A stretch of 64,000 nt of DNA from Furcasterigmium furcatum. Taxonomy: Eukaryota; Ascomycota; Sordariomycetes; Glomerellales; Plectosphaerellaceae. Every line of letters starts with the position of its first letter. Position 1 is the first letter of the stretch. Positions 1 through 11,322 of the stretch are shown piece after piece. The translations under genes and the position numbers were made by a program. The stretch is from positions 4,220,934 through 4,284,933 of the forward strand of contig BCIA01000001.1 of NCBI GenBank assembly GCA_001599815.1. The letters are read 5' to 3'. The notes under the pieces are model-generated. The model did no database searches and was not told where the DNA came from. It saw nothing but the letters and a program-made list of their open reading frames with translations.

Positions 1-1392
1 AGCGCATCGATGGGAAGCGCAACATCTAAGTAGATGGTAGCCCGGGTTGGGAGGGGATGTCGATTGATGTGGAGGGTTGGCGATGGATTGAATTAGGGGG
101 GATTCGCGTGTGTTCGAGAGGTGAGGTTGAGGATTTGGGTCATGTCGGCTCCCAAGTGGGCAACTGGCACGGGTGGATTTTCCTGCTGAACACGGACGCT
201 CCTCGGGGGGTACATCGGGGGGCAAAGTCCGGGCACGGTCACATCAGCTGTGTTCGTCGCATAGACATGGAAAGAACGCGGGGGTATCAAATATTCTTAT
301 TCTACTATCGAATCAATTTTTGAGAAACTCTCATTTGTGCTGGCGGGTAAAGCTCCAGGGGCAACTGTTCATGCCAAGTATCTCCGAATCGCGATCGCTG
401 GCTGCACCACATCGGGCTCCCCCACTGCCGCGGATTGGGGTTAGTCATCTGGGGATATGGTGGCGCTCAACTCAAGAGGGCCACAAAATGAGGCATCGAT
501 TAGACTTCAATCAATCTTCGGAGAATGAGATGCCTTCTCTCATTATTTAAGGAAACTGAGAGTTAAACTGGGTGCAATTCCAGGACCCGTCAAAGACTGC
601 TGGCTGTTTGAAGGAGCGCCGAACTGGACACTGCCTCTTCGTCTCTGGTCAACCGTGAGGCAGAGTGCGCCGGTAATTCAGTCAGATTTCGGCTTGCGAT
701 CCCGTTAATGATATCAATCCTTCCTTATGTTCATCACAATTGGTTCTTGACACAAAGGTATTGTTGTTGGCTGACTGCATGCATTTGACATCTCAAGTCA
801 CGTGATATAGGCCAGTGGGAGAAGTTGCATCATCAGCGCAAACTCCCTGATCCGTCTATCGGTGCGACATCAGTGCCTCTCAACACCATATTCCGGACAA
901 ACACTCCTAGATGCTTCGAGCCACCATTCGCAACCACGACTTGACTTTTGAAACTTCTCCCAACTTCGTCGCCTCTCATTGCCTCACGACCAGGCCGACC
1001 GACCCGACATATCAAGTTCCACAAAATCGCCAGACGAGTCCCCGCAGCCAATCCCAAGCGCCATCCTCAGCACCCCCTGTCCCTGAACCTCAACTGGGCC
1101 AGGCCCGCACCAGCTCCTCCGAAAAGGGTCGACGTTCTGCGACGACGCAAAAAGACTGAGGTGCCTCGCCTGCAGCTACGAGGAGCTCCGGCCAGCTTTC
1201 CGCAGCTGACGTCGTGTCTTCTCCGCCACACCACCGGCACCCCGAACATTACGACGCCCGAAATCCGACATCTGGCAACCTACTCCCCCGCCTCTTCCTC
1301 TCGACAGCCGAAGGGACCGACGGCCACTTTCGAATTATCCTCGAACTCGCTCCCACCCACACATCCGCCTCCAAAAGGCCTCAGCTGCGACA
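1..1392. other. Intergenic, no gene recognised
   Basis: No reading frame here resembles a known family or shows convincing exon structure. The last 400 bases are strongly pyrimidine-rich and probably form the promoter and 5' leader of the VanZ-like gene that starts at 1393. Open frames at 948-1421 are proline/serine-rich, low-complexity by-products of this leader. Confidence 0.6.
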
Positions 1393-2071
1393 ATGAGGAT
1401 ACGACTCCCCTTCGCGGGTAAGCCAGCAACGCCTCAGCCCACCCCCAAGACCAAACGCTAACTGCTCCCCTCCAGGGACCTTCTTCGTCCTGCTCCTCCT
1501 CGCCGCCTACGCCGGCCTCACACCCCTCCAGCTCGGCGAATATGTCAACGACAAAGTCCTCCACTGCGTCACCTTCTTCCTCCTGACGGTCGTTTTCTAC
1601 TGGATCCTCGACACCACCCGCCGCCGCACCCTCAACCTGACGCTCATGGTCTGCACCGCCGGCCTGGGCGTCGGTTCCGAGGTCCTGCAGTCCCTCCTGC
1701 CGAACGGCCGCGACTTCGACATCTTCGACATCGTCGCCAACATCGTCGGCAGCCTCGCCGCCGTCGGGCTCTGCTCGTGGTACCATAAGCGGATGATCGA
1801 CCGGAGACGGGCGCAGAAGGGCTACGGCGCCGTGCCCGGCGAGGAGGACGGCGAGGACGTCGAGCTCGGCGAGAGCAGCGGCGGCCAGGAGGAGGGCGTT
1901 GTCGATGCCGGCGCCAGCCGGGAGACCGCACGCACCCTCGAAGAGGAGGTCGACAACTGGGACGAAAACGCGGTTGACGACTGGGATGAGGACGACGATG
2001 CCGGCGCGGCGAAAGGCAAGGCGAAAGACGCGGACGGCGACGCCGGGCAGGCCAAGAAGCGGGCTGATTAG
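1393..2071 (+). CDS. VanZ-like domain membrane protein
   Basis: Two exons (1393-1417 and 1476-2071; GTAAGC donor, CAG acceptor) give 206 residues. The first half is a small polytopic membrane domain with the VanZ-like signature: a DK..H..TFF stretch, then a G.GSEVLQ..LP helix with conserved Glu/Gln, then a DIFDIVANIVGS stretch with conserved Asp/Asn. About four hydrophobic segments are visible. The last 80 residues are hydrophilic and very acidic, a tail common in fungal members. The family is named after the teicoplanin-resistance protein VanZ, but fungal members have no proven function. Family assignment follows from the motif order; the role is unknown. The start is the first ATG before the spliced hydrophobic segment. 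Confidence 0.82.
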
Positions 2072-2347
2072 AGCTGCTGTACCACCAGGGTGATTTCTCA
2101 AGGCGAGCGTGTATTTTTTTCCCCTCTCCAAATATTGGTTCATGGGCTTTCGGCGTATAGCGGATGGGCGAAAAGGAGACGGGGATTTGTTCTTCAAGAC
2201 GAGGACATGACGCTATCGGGTAATGATGGACTAGACAAACGACGTTCTGAACTGCCCGGACAAATCTTTATATGGCCATGACTATGCTTCCGCTATGTGT
2301 ATAAGAGTACTCTCTACCGAGTAGTCCCGACATGTGTACCTCCACAT

Positions 2348-4236
2348 CTACCATCCAAAACTCTCGTTATGCCACTCCACCTCCCGCCCCTTCGCAACCC
2401 ACGGGCTGATATACGCTCGCACCTCCTTCGCCATCCCCGCCGGGCCGCACACCATGACCGCAACCCGGTCATCCGCGCTCTTCCGGAACGCGTCGTCCAC
2501 GAACTTCCGCAGGTCCGGCCTCTTCCGGTGCGTCTCGCTCCTCCTCGACCCCCCGCGGCGCGGCCCGGCCCTGTCGCGCGGCACGGCGCTCAGCTCCACC
2601 TCGGCGGCGTTCATGGGGTCCGACGACGTGGACGCCACGCTCCCCTCCCGCTGCTGGCGGCTCAGCTCCATCGGGTCCCCGGCGACGGCGGCGTCCCCCG
2701 TCAGGAAGATGTGAATGTTCGGGTCTTCGAGGAGATTGCTCCACGCCGGCGGCCCGGCGGGGTCCTCGGAGGTCGAGAGCGGGGATAGGGCCCAGGTGGC
2801 CTCGCCCGGGGTGCGGACGGCCCAGACGAGCTCGACCTTTGCGTGGGGGTTCTCGGCCACGGCGGCGCGGTACATGGGCACCGCGAAGGTGGCGCCGACG
2901 CCGCCGGCGACGAGGAGGATGCGGCCGACGGAGGGGCCGATGAGGTCGTCGAGGTTGCGGGAGGCGGCGCCGTAGGGGCCCTCGATGTTGAGGGGGATGT
3001 TGGCGACGCTGGCGCTGGTGGGGGCGGAGGCGAGCGAGGCGAGGCGGCCGGAGAAGGGGCCGTTGAGGGGGGCGCGGGCGACGAGGGTGATTTCCGAGGC
3101 GGAGTCGTCGACAGCGGCGACGGTGAAGGGGTTGAGCATGAGCTCGTAGAGGGCGCCGCCCAGGGGCGCGTCGGCGGGGACGGAGGCGTGGGGGATCGTG
3201 AGGTAGACGTGGGCGGCGGGGCGGGCGCTGAACGCGGCGATGCGCGAGCGAGGGATGGCGGCCGTGATCTTGACGAGGTCCGTCCCCGGGATGGCTTCGA
3301 TGGAGGTCTGGGTGGAAATCGTCCTGTACTTGCGCACGGCCAGGTCGACGAGGAAGACTCCTAGGGCCTCGATCAGGAAGAGACGGGCGGCCTTGGCGTG
3401 GAAGAGAATGAGGATCGGGATGGCGAAGGCGGAGAAGAGGTGGATGACGAAGAAGACGCGGTAGGACCAGCGACGGACGGCGTCGAGGGAGGTCGCGTAC
3501 ATGAGCAGCATGATCTCAAAGGCCAGGAAGCCGACGAAGACGTCGGCCTCGAAGAGACGCCGCCACAGGATGCCGACTCCATCGAAGTAGTTGAGGTAGA
3601 ACGATGCATGGAGGAGGATGAGGAGAGAGGTGACGCGTGCGAGGATGCGATGGTACTGATTGACGTGCTCGTGAGACGAATGCAGCAGCCAGGCGACGGG
3701 CGCGAAGGACTTGAGGGTCAAGGCGTATTGCAGAGGGAACAGCGAGATGGCCACGACGCCGAAGCGCTTGGTGAGATGGAGATAGTCTGCGTGGTGTGTT
3801 AGTACTTGGATGAGGTGAGGACTCATGTGAATCTCAGGCCTGGGCTCAACTTGCCGTCTCCTGTCTCGAGCACACACAGCAAGAGAAGCCATGCAGCCGT
3901 GGTGACACCCACGATCCATTGGCCTATCGTGCCGGCATCCCACCTCAGGATCGAGACCTCGCTGTCGAGCCACCAGCTGGCTGTCCGTGCCGCCTGTTCT
4001 AAGCGGCCGGCCATGCCGGGTCTGCGGTTCTTGGAGAGCGGCACGGCATCGTAGAAGCCTCTGCCCTCAGGGCTGGACCCATGGCGCATGCGTTTGAGGG
4101 CCAGTCTTGTGATAGCCAGGATGAGGGCAGGCAGGAGGGTCGTCAACTGGGCGTATAGGGCATAGCGATCGAGGGTCTCCCGTCGCGCCTGGACCTGCTC
4201 AGGCGTGAGGGTCTGAAATCTGTACGGCCATTCCAT
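2348..4236 (-). CDS. Ferric reductase / NADPH-oxidase-family transmembrane oxidoreductase
   Basis: Two exons, 4236-3855 and 3786-2348, encode 606 residues. The membrane core has two helices each carrying a His-x13-His pair (one beginning at the H of QYHRIL, one at the H of VIHLF), the bis-heme ligation of ferric reductases and NOX enzymes. A FAD-binding domain with an NPFTV motif follows. The NAD(P)-binding domain has LLVAGGVGA, VMVCGPAGM and a C-terminal EWHNESFGW. The predicted reaction is transfer of electrons from NADPH across the plasma membrane to ferric chelates. A basic and serine-rich insert sits between the nucleotide-binding motifs. The first intron keeps frame only with a GC donor (GCAAGT), so I call a GC-AG intron. 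There is no CFEM domain or signal peptide; the N-terminus has a membrane span of its own. Substrate could be iron or copper chelates. Confidence 0.9.
3787..3854 (-). other. GC-AG intron in the ferric reductase gene
   Basis: The GT at 3850 would put the downstream exon out of frame. The GC donor four bases earlier (GCAAGT at 3854-3849) matches the strong GC-donor consensus, restores frame and gives ETGD-DYLHLTKRF across the junction. A CTAAC branch-point-like element lies just upstream of the GCAG acceptor. Confidence 0.75.
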
Positions 4237-4827
4237 GATGTCCGGCGGCACGCGACTCGGGGTGCTTCGGCCAGGGTTCAGACTCGGGTGCCCATTAAAG
4301 AATGAGCCGGGAGAGAGAAAAAAGAGCGAGTTCGTGAAAACCAAGGACGTCGAGTTGTTCGCACGTGGAGGAAAAGTAGCCTTTATCAATCAATGGTTTC
4401 GCGGATGGAGGGTGCGCCGTCGATGGCGGCGCCTGAAGAGGATTAGCGCCCATGCTGTTTTTGCTCACCCGACCCCGAGTCTCCCTCGCTTTTGCTTCCA
4501 ACATGGCCCAAAAGGGGAACAGGTCGTATGAGCAGTACTCTCGCATGTTGAAGGCATTTCCCGTATGAATGGTACTGGGCGCATATGACACACATGGCAC
4601 TCTTGAGATGATCTGTTCTTGAGGGTTGAGATACCTGTCCTCATGACTGAGAGGGTCAACATCCTGGACAGACATCAAACTGTTGCCTGTTTGTCAAAGT
4701 CCCTTTACGAGTATAGACTTGCTGCTATCACTTGATCCCTTTCATTTTCAGATTCTTCAAAACTTAGAGTCATTCTAGGTCGAGTCTCCCAGCCTCTACC
4801 AGTTACCTGCCCGTGAATGTCTGGAAG
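4237..4827. other. Intergenic between divergent genes
   Basis: This is the shared upstream region of the ferric reductase (minus strand) and the small membrane protein gene (plus strand). I see no coding exon or RNA gene. It probably holds both promoters. Confidence 0.5.
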
Positions 4828-5698
4828 ATGCGCCGGCGAATTCAGCTGTATGGCTTCATCGTCCTGAGATCCAGGTCTCTACACCACTGACCTACCTCCC
4901 TGCAGAATCCTCCTTGTCCTAACAATCGATGCATTCTTCATGCATTTCAGGGGCATTGCTTCCCGTCAAGACATCTCCGGCCTGTCCCCCCTATACGTCT
5001 GCCTCAACCTCTTCGCCGCGACCGCTCAGTTCGCCCTCTCCCTTCACCTGATAGTTACTAACGAAGAAGCGGAGGACATCCTCGTCCACACCCCTATCAG
5101 GCTTGAGGACTATCTCAACCTAGCTCAATTCGCCGCCATCTGGGCCTCTCATCTGTGTCTGTAAGCCCACCCCCATCCCCGCCAGCTTCTATTGCAAGAC
5201 CTAGACTGAGTCGCCAGCTTCATACTGCACATCAAATACTCCGACAACCTCGCCTTCCAAACCGTCGCTGTATCCATCTACATCCTCTTATTCCTTGCAG
5301 CCACCATCCCCATCTGCATCGAGGTCTTCCTGCCACCAGCCCGCGGCGATTTCTTCCATGACCGCTCCTTCTTCTCCGCCGTCTACTGGTGGGTCTTCTT
5401 CAGCATCGTCAACCCCCTTGCCACACTCTCGATCGCCCTCAGCCTTATCCCACAGGCATGGGAGATCCTATCCAGCCCGGCAAACTCATCGCCGGCTCTG
5501 GAGCCCGGTGTCCTTGCCTACCAGGCCCTCGTCTTCCTCGGCGTCGCAGTGGCATGGCAAACCTGGTGGATGTACGAGGGCCTCACCCCGCGGTACTTCC
5601 GCGCATGGTACAGCTGCACCGGCTGGGCCGTGCTGAACGCCGTTCTCTACGCAGCCGTGCAGGGCTTCCTGTCGCTGCTTCTTCTCTGGCGCCGCTGA
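4828..5698 (+). CDS. Multi-pass membrane protein, PQ-loop-like
   Basis: Three exons (4828-4847, 4906-5160, 5218-5698) join in frame to 251 residues. After a very short basic N-terminus the protein has about six to seven hydrophobic helices. The segment SGLSPLYVCLNLFAATAQF resembles the second helix of a PQ-loop repeat, where a Ser/Gly-Leu-Ser-Pro turn precedes a helix, but the Pro-Gln pair itself is not clear. The C-terminus ends in a hydrophobic helix and WRR. PQ-loop proteins include lysosomal/vacuolar amino-acid exporters and other small-molecule carriers. Substrate cannot be inferred. The first exon is only 20 bases, so an alternative upstream start is possible. The splice sites are GTATGG/CAG and GTAAGC/CAG. 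Confidence 0.55.
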
Positions 5699-6313
5699 AG
5701 ATGCGGCGACGCTGTAAAGCGGCGAGCCGCCCATCCCGCCGTAGTTTTCGACACATTGCAGCTTGGGCCCCCTTTTCGGGATGGACAGCTGGAGCTAGCA
5801 CGGGTGGCTGGCTCCATTGGCGCTGTAGCGCCAGGGGACGGACGCCTGAGCTGGCCACTTCGAGCCGGAGGTGGAGCTCTCTCTGGTGCTTGGACCTGGT
5901 CTTCAGCCGGCTTCCGAGTGTGACCATTCGTGAAGAAGACACATATTATCGTCTCTGAGGAGTTTCAATCTAGTTTTGATGGAGGGTATCCCAGCAGAAC
6001 TAGACCGTTGGTCCTGTTTTTGCTCGACTCCGGCGTCGCGAGTGCCCGAATTTCAAGCCAGGGCTGGCACAAGATTGCAGTTGCAGATCAAGGCATGGAG
6101 AAGACGGTGAATTGCTTTTACAGAGAGCATTCTGCTCATCTGCTCTTCACCTGGTTCTAGCTATAGTACACACAACTCACTCCGTCCATGTGTCCCCAAC
6201 CCTCCAAGACGATGCATCCTTCCGTCGACGCTGGTCATAGCAACCTTCATATCATCGTACAGCATTCTTTTCAAACAAACGGCATAACTCCGGGGTGTGA
6301 TTGTGTCTCGCTT
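5699..6313. other. Intergenic, convergent 3' ends
   Basis: This holds the 3' flanks of the membrane protein gene (plus) and NAB3 (minus). No coding pattern is evident. Termination signals for both genes should lie here but none is distinctive. Confidence 0.5.
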
Positions 6314-8880
6314 CTACGGTTGGCGGAATTTGGCAAGCTGCGCCATGATAGTGTTCACCTGGGACGCGGAGTCCGAGGGTGGCGCGCCCATCGGAGCACC
6401 GGCATGAGGAGGGGCGTAGTGGCCGTTGCTGCCGGACGGCCCGGCCGGTGGATATCCCTGCTGCGGCGGCGGCGCGTAGGACGGGACGGGTGGTGCCGCC
6501 GAATGTGCCCCTCCCGTCAGGCTGGCCAGGATCGCATTCACGTCAAGCGGGGGCCCGGCCTGGTGGTGCGAAGGTCCTCCGTAAGGTGGTGCCTGGCCGG
6601 GGCCGCTGCTCGCTTGCACGGTGGCGACCAGCTGTTGCAGGGTGGCTGGATCCAGGTTGCCGAACTGAGACAAGAGACGCTCGATCTCCGGCTGTTGGCT
6701 CACGGGCGGCGCAGGACCTGCCGGGGGATATGCAGGACCAGGGGGTGGTGCCGCGTGAGGCTGCGGGGGATATGAAGGTGCAAAGCCGCCACCTCCGTAG
6801 GCTTGCTGCGGCGGGGCGTGGGTGTGATGCTGCACCGGTGCAGACTGAGATTTGGCCCGCGCGATGAGCTCAGCTGCAATGGGCGGGTCGAGATCCTGGT
6901 AGTCGTCGAAGCGAGCGCTGGTGCCGCCGGACCGATTAAAAACCCTCAGCGGGATCTTGCCGTATGTATGAGCGCGCATGTCGAGATCGACGATGCCATG
7001 AACACCTTCGACGACCTGCCTCTGCACGACGGCGTCCCTGGGAAGACTCGGGCTCATAAACATAGCATCGACCTTCAGGCCACGCGCCGTGAACGCTCGC
7101 TCCACCCACTCCACGAATTCGCGGCCCACGTCATGCACAAGCAAGATCTGCACATCGGGGACTTGACTGCCGTATCGCCGGGGAATCTCCAGACGGTCCT
7201 CCGTCACAGGGCCTGGGCCTCGGCCATACGCGTTAGCCGGGCTAGGACTGCGGCGGCGGTATTGCTGGTCAGGCTGTCGTCCGAAACGGGTCGGGGATCG
7301 GGAACGACCTCGTTGCTGGTTCTCATAATAGCCGCGGTCTCGTCCATGGCTGTCCTCCCTGCCGTGCTGCTGCGAGTCGGCCCGGCCAGAGCGGAAATCG
7401 TCTCGTGACCGGCGGTTGGGTTGGCCTCCATCGAATCGGCCGCCTTTCTGGCCCGACTCGCGGCCACCACGGTTCCTGTCGGGCGACCGCCCTCGATCGT
7501 TGCCGCCCTTTTTCTTCTGGGCCTTGGATATTTCCAGGTCTGTGCGTCTCGGTTAGAGCGCATACACGCAGAGATGGCGGGATTACTCACGTATCTTACG
7601 GCCCTTCACCTCGGCGCCTTGGAGTGCTTGCATCGCAGCCTGAGCTTCGTGGATTTCGTGGTACTGCACGAAGCCGTAGGCCGATTTGAGTGAGATCTGG
7701 GCCAGGCGGCCGTAGTGGTAGAACATGTTGAACACGTCACGCTTGGAGACTCGCTCGCTCGAGAGATTGCCTGCCATGGAATTCGTAAGCCTTTCGTCCA
7801 AAGAGGATGGCTGTTTTGGATCGACGAACCTATAAAAATCCTTGTTCCTTCGGGGAATCTATCCCAATTCGCCTCCGCCATGTAGCGGCGCTCATCCTCC
7901 TGGAACAATTGCCATAGGCGCTCATACTCTGATTGATCATTTGGAGCATCGGGCTGATAACCGGGGTTGGCGGGATACGACGGGGCGCCGTAGTTTGCCG
8001 TGGCCGTGGCAGGAGGTAGGGGCTGCCCGGAATGATCGACTTGGACCGAAGCGCCCGCCGGACCTCCGGGCAGAACGTAGGCCGGGGCCACTGGCAGCTG
8101 CTGAGGGTAAGTTTCTCTCAGTTGGCCGGGAACGGGTGCTTGCTCGGACTGAGGGGGTCTGGGAGGGAGGGAAGATGGAGTCGAGGCGGCATTAGGCACT
8201 GCCTGCTCGTCATTTGCCTGGGCCGCCATCTCAGCGACCAGGCGGGAAATCTCAGCTTCATGTACGGCGGCATCCACGGAATGGTCTGCCGGCTGGGGGG
8301 CAGTGGCTTGGTTGGATGGCTGCAACGGGGCCTGGGCCGCCTGCGACGGCGCAGTCGGTGGGTTGCGAGCAACAGGAGCAACGGCGGCTTCTGAGCTCGA
8401 CTGATGAGCAAGAGCATCATTGGGTTCGCCTGGATCCTGAGCTCTGGGAGCATCATCTTGTGTCGAGCTAGCTTCTTCCCCGTCTTGGGCCGGCGAATCG
8501 AAGGATTTCAGGTAGTCATCGTCGCCGGCAGCAGACTCGTGCGACTGCGCCGGGATGTTCTTGTTCAAAACGTCTGGCTCTTCCTCCTTGTAGTCATCGT
8601 CTAGGCTGTCGACATCGTCATTGGGATCCTCAGCTGGTTCGGTCACTCCGACTGTGGCGGGGAGGGGTTCACTCTGGTGAGGTGCGGGGATCTGCGAGGT
8701 TTCGGCGAGCACGGCGGCTTGTTCTTGGGCAGAAGGCATCTCCGTCATGGTGTCGAGCAGGTCGGCGGTGTCCTGGAGGGCTGGGAGGACAACAGGCGCG
8801 ACGGAATGGAGAGGCGATGGAGACAAGGGCGATAGGTCGGCGGTGGCCTGGACCTCGGGTGTTGCAGCAGGGTCTGTCAT
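6314..8880 (-). CDS. NAB3: Nab3-type nuclear RNA-binding protein
   Basis: Three exons (8880-7830, 7770-7591, 7539-6314) encode 818 residues. The order is an acidic, Ser/Pro/Gln-rich N-terminal half, one RNA-recognition motif near residues 346-415 (RNP2-like RIFIGN, RNP1-like SAYGFVQY), an Arg/Ser/Gly-rich stretch, a conserved domain after the RRM (starting near EIPRRYGSQVPDVQ), and a Pro/Gln/Gly-rich tail ending in a short helix that contains IERLLSQFGNLD. This architecture is that of yeast Nab3, which pairs with Nrd1 and Sen1 to terminate and process short non-coding Pol II transcripts in the nucleus. Both introns are short (59 and 51 bp). An in-frame upstream ATG at 9018 would add 46 residues without recognisable features, so 8880 is preferred. 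Confidence 0.88.
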
Positions 8881-9805
8881 AGAGAATCTAGGTGGTATGA
8901 GTGCGCGTCCTGGGGAGCGCGATGATGGGCTTTGGGTGACGGCGCTGCAAGAGGTCCTGGTCGATCTGAGGGAGAGGCGAACAGGATGTGGGAGTTTGCG
9001 ACAGTGGATGTTGCGCACGGGAGCTGATTGGCACGAGCAATCTGGGACACACGACGGAGGAGAGGCGTCGGAGCTGGAGGTGTTGAGGCCAAGCTCACTG
9101 GAGCTTCTCCATGGAGGCGGTAGACGGTGAGGAACTGGGCGGAAGATCGTATGAGTGGTTGTTTGCTGCGAGGCAGCCGTGGTCGCAGCACAGCGGTGGA
9201 CGGACGGTGGGTGGATGGTATCGTCAGAAGAGTGTGGGAAGACAGACGGGTGGAGAGAGAGGGCCCATCAAGGAGAGGTGGTGTTTGATTCTGGTGGAGG
9301 AGCTTTGCGATGCAGGTCTACAGAGGAGGGAGAAGTTGGGCGGAGCAAATAATCCAACATGACCTCGGGGCAAGTGTGGAAAGACTCCACGCGGGTGGTT
9401 CGCAAGGCTGGCTGGGGGAAGAAAATCGGAAGTTGCGACGGGCTGGCGCCCACGAGAGTGGACTCGATCGGGCGGATCCCGGTTGTTATGTCGATATCCC
9501 GAGGGGCAGGCTGACATGTCATTTCGCGTTAGTGGCATATCTGGGATCTGACACCATCGTCGGGAAGGTGACTGTACAGTGTAAAGGATGGGAAACACCC
9601 GTTCTGCACTGTATGAAGGGGCATCATCTCGTCACTGAACATTTTGGGGGGCGTCTGGAATTACTGGACCCTCAGCGTTCACACTTCCGTTCATTTGATT
9701 CGACTATTAATTTGACTTCTATACATCCATTTCAAGGTACTACCTGGCTACTTAATTACCCTTTCTTGCGCCACTCCTGGAGGTGCCCAAGGATATCAGA
9801 ATGCC
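8881..9805. other. Intergenic, divergent promoter region
   Basis: This region separates NAB3 (minus) from the peptidyl-tRNA hydrolase gene (plus). It is purine-rich on the plus strand next to NAB3, as expected for a pyrimidine-rich 5' leader on the other strand. I see no extra gene. Confidence 0.5.
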
Positions 9806-10493
9806 ATGGCTTTCGTCTCACGGTTAGGATGGGCAGTCCGGAGTTCGACTCTGCCCCAATCCCTCCTCACAGCCAGGGTTTTTGCTCGCGGCGCAAGATA
9901 TCAAGCCTTCGATGCGGATTTCGACCCAGAAGATCTAGCTGAAGCAAGGGGCTGGCACAAATCCTTCGACCGAAGCAAACTCCCCACAGGCCAAACAACC
10001 TTTGCTCGCTCAAGTGGCCCCGGAGGCCAACACGTGAATAAGTAGGCAGTCCCTTCGCCTGGCCTTCAAGGATGCAGCAGCTGACCTAAACTTCCAGGAC
10101 AGAGACAAAAGCCACCACGGTGTGGCCGGTCAAGGACCTTCTTGCGGTGCTGCCGAAGCTCATGCATCCCGGCGTCCGGTCATCCAAGTACTACACGGCA
10201 AGGTCAGACTCCTTGACCATCCAGGCGCAAACACATCGGTCAAGAAGCTCCAACTCGGAAGAGAACATGGAGAAGTTGGCCGATGAAGTGCAGAGAATGT
10301 ACCAAGAGACGGTCCCGGGTGAATCCAGCCCGGACAAAGCCAAGAAGCACGCCAAGGTGTACGTTCATGGGACGTGTCTGCGAGGACTGCAACGCTGACG
10401 CTCAACAGTGCCAAAGCTTTTAACGAGGCGAGGATCAAGCAGAAGAAAATGCATAGCGCGAAGAAGCAGAGCAGGCGGGGNGGNTTTGACTGA
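9806..10493 (+). CDS. Mitochondrial peptidyl-tRNA hydrolase, ICT1/Pth4-type GGQ protein
   Basis: Three exons (9806-10041, 10098-10358, 10409-10493) give 193 residues. The N-terminus (MAFVSRLGWAVRSS) is basic and Ser-rich, like a mitochondrial presequence. The RF-1 catalytic domain shows SSGPGGQHVNKTETKA with the GGQ at residues 73-75. The C-terminus is a Lys/Arg-rich tail (KQKKMHSAKKQSRRGG). Codon-independent GGQ factors of this type hydrolyse peptidyl-tRNA on stalled mitochondrial ribosomes. There is no codon-recognition domain and the length is half that of a normal release factor. Two N bases at 10481 and 10484 fall on third positions of glycine codons, so the protein is unaffected. The donor at 10359 (GTACGT) was chosen over one two bases earlier because only it keeps frame. 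Confidence 0.88.
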
Positions 10494-11322
10494 CAGGGCG
10501 TGTGTCCGAGGCACCACCACCACCCCTGATTCGGTTCACTAGGGCCACCATGAGCACGCATCATGAACGACGAGTCAGCGTCGAACATATTGACTTGGAA
10601 ACGATATAGACCACCTACAAATGGACGCATTCAGCAGCGACTTGGTGTATGTCAGGTATACTACTGTGCCTTTGCACATACAATGGACAGACGAGCTGGC
10701 ATCGTGCGGCTGAGCCAAGGGCTGGCAATCTGGGCTTCTTCTTGGCCGGCCAGCTGAGGTTGGAGCGGCCATGAAGATCTGTTAATAATAACATCACTTT
10801 CACTGAAGTCAGCATTTCGTGATACGCAAATACGGTCATCCAGCCAGCTGTACTGCTGATCATTCCTATGGAAGCTTCCCATGCCATCCCCTGGACTGGC
10901 GCTCGGGCCACCCTAGATCGACCCTTGAACGCCCATGATGACCCCGCCTAACGTCTCACCCGTTGAAGGAGGGAGGGACCTGGACCCTTTTACTTTCAAC
11001 TTTCAGCTCGACCCCCGATCCCGCGAACTTTCGTCCTAACATTTCCAGCCCGATCCATTCTACCTGAACCCCTGGATCCCCTCGAGTTTCTCGCCCGCGC
11101 GCATTCAACTGGGCCATACGCACGGTTGTCGATTATCGAGTCTTGCCATCCCGGTCGGAGACTTTGATTGTTCTGTCCATCCCCGCCCAACCACTCGATC
11201 ACGACTTGACGGTGCAACCTTGTGAGCTCGTCACGACCGACATTCGACACCTCGTCGGCTGCCTCCGTCCAGCCACGAGTCCCCCAACCTGAGTACATAT
11301 ACAAAATCACCGCGTCTTTCCA
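10494..11322. other. Intergenic; leader of the kinase gene
   Basis: No coding exon recognised. The last 350 bases are C/T-rich on the plus strand and lead into the CaMK gene ATG, as expected for a fungal promoter and 5' leader. Confidence 0.5.

Noticed and set aside
948..1421. 157-codon open frame on the plus strand
   Set aside because: Pro/Ser/Thr/Arg-rich without motif, located in the pyrimidine-rich leader and overlapping the real start of the VanZ-like gene.
1280..2197. 305-codon open frame on the minus strand
   Set aside because: It is the antisense shadow of the VanZ-like gene; the Asp/Glu-rich text mirrors codon bias and the other strand has the conserved membrane motifs and splice sites.
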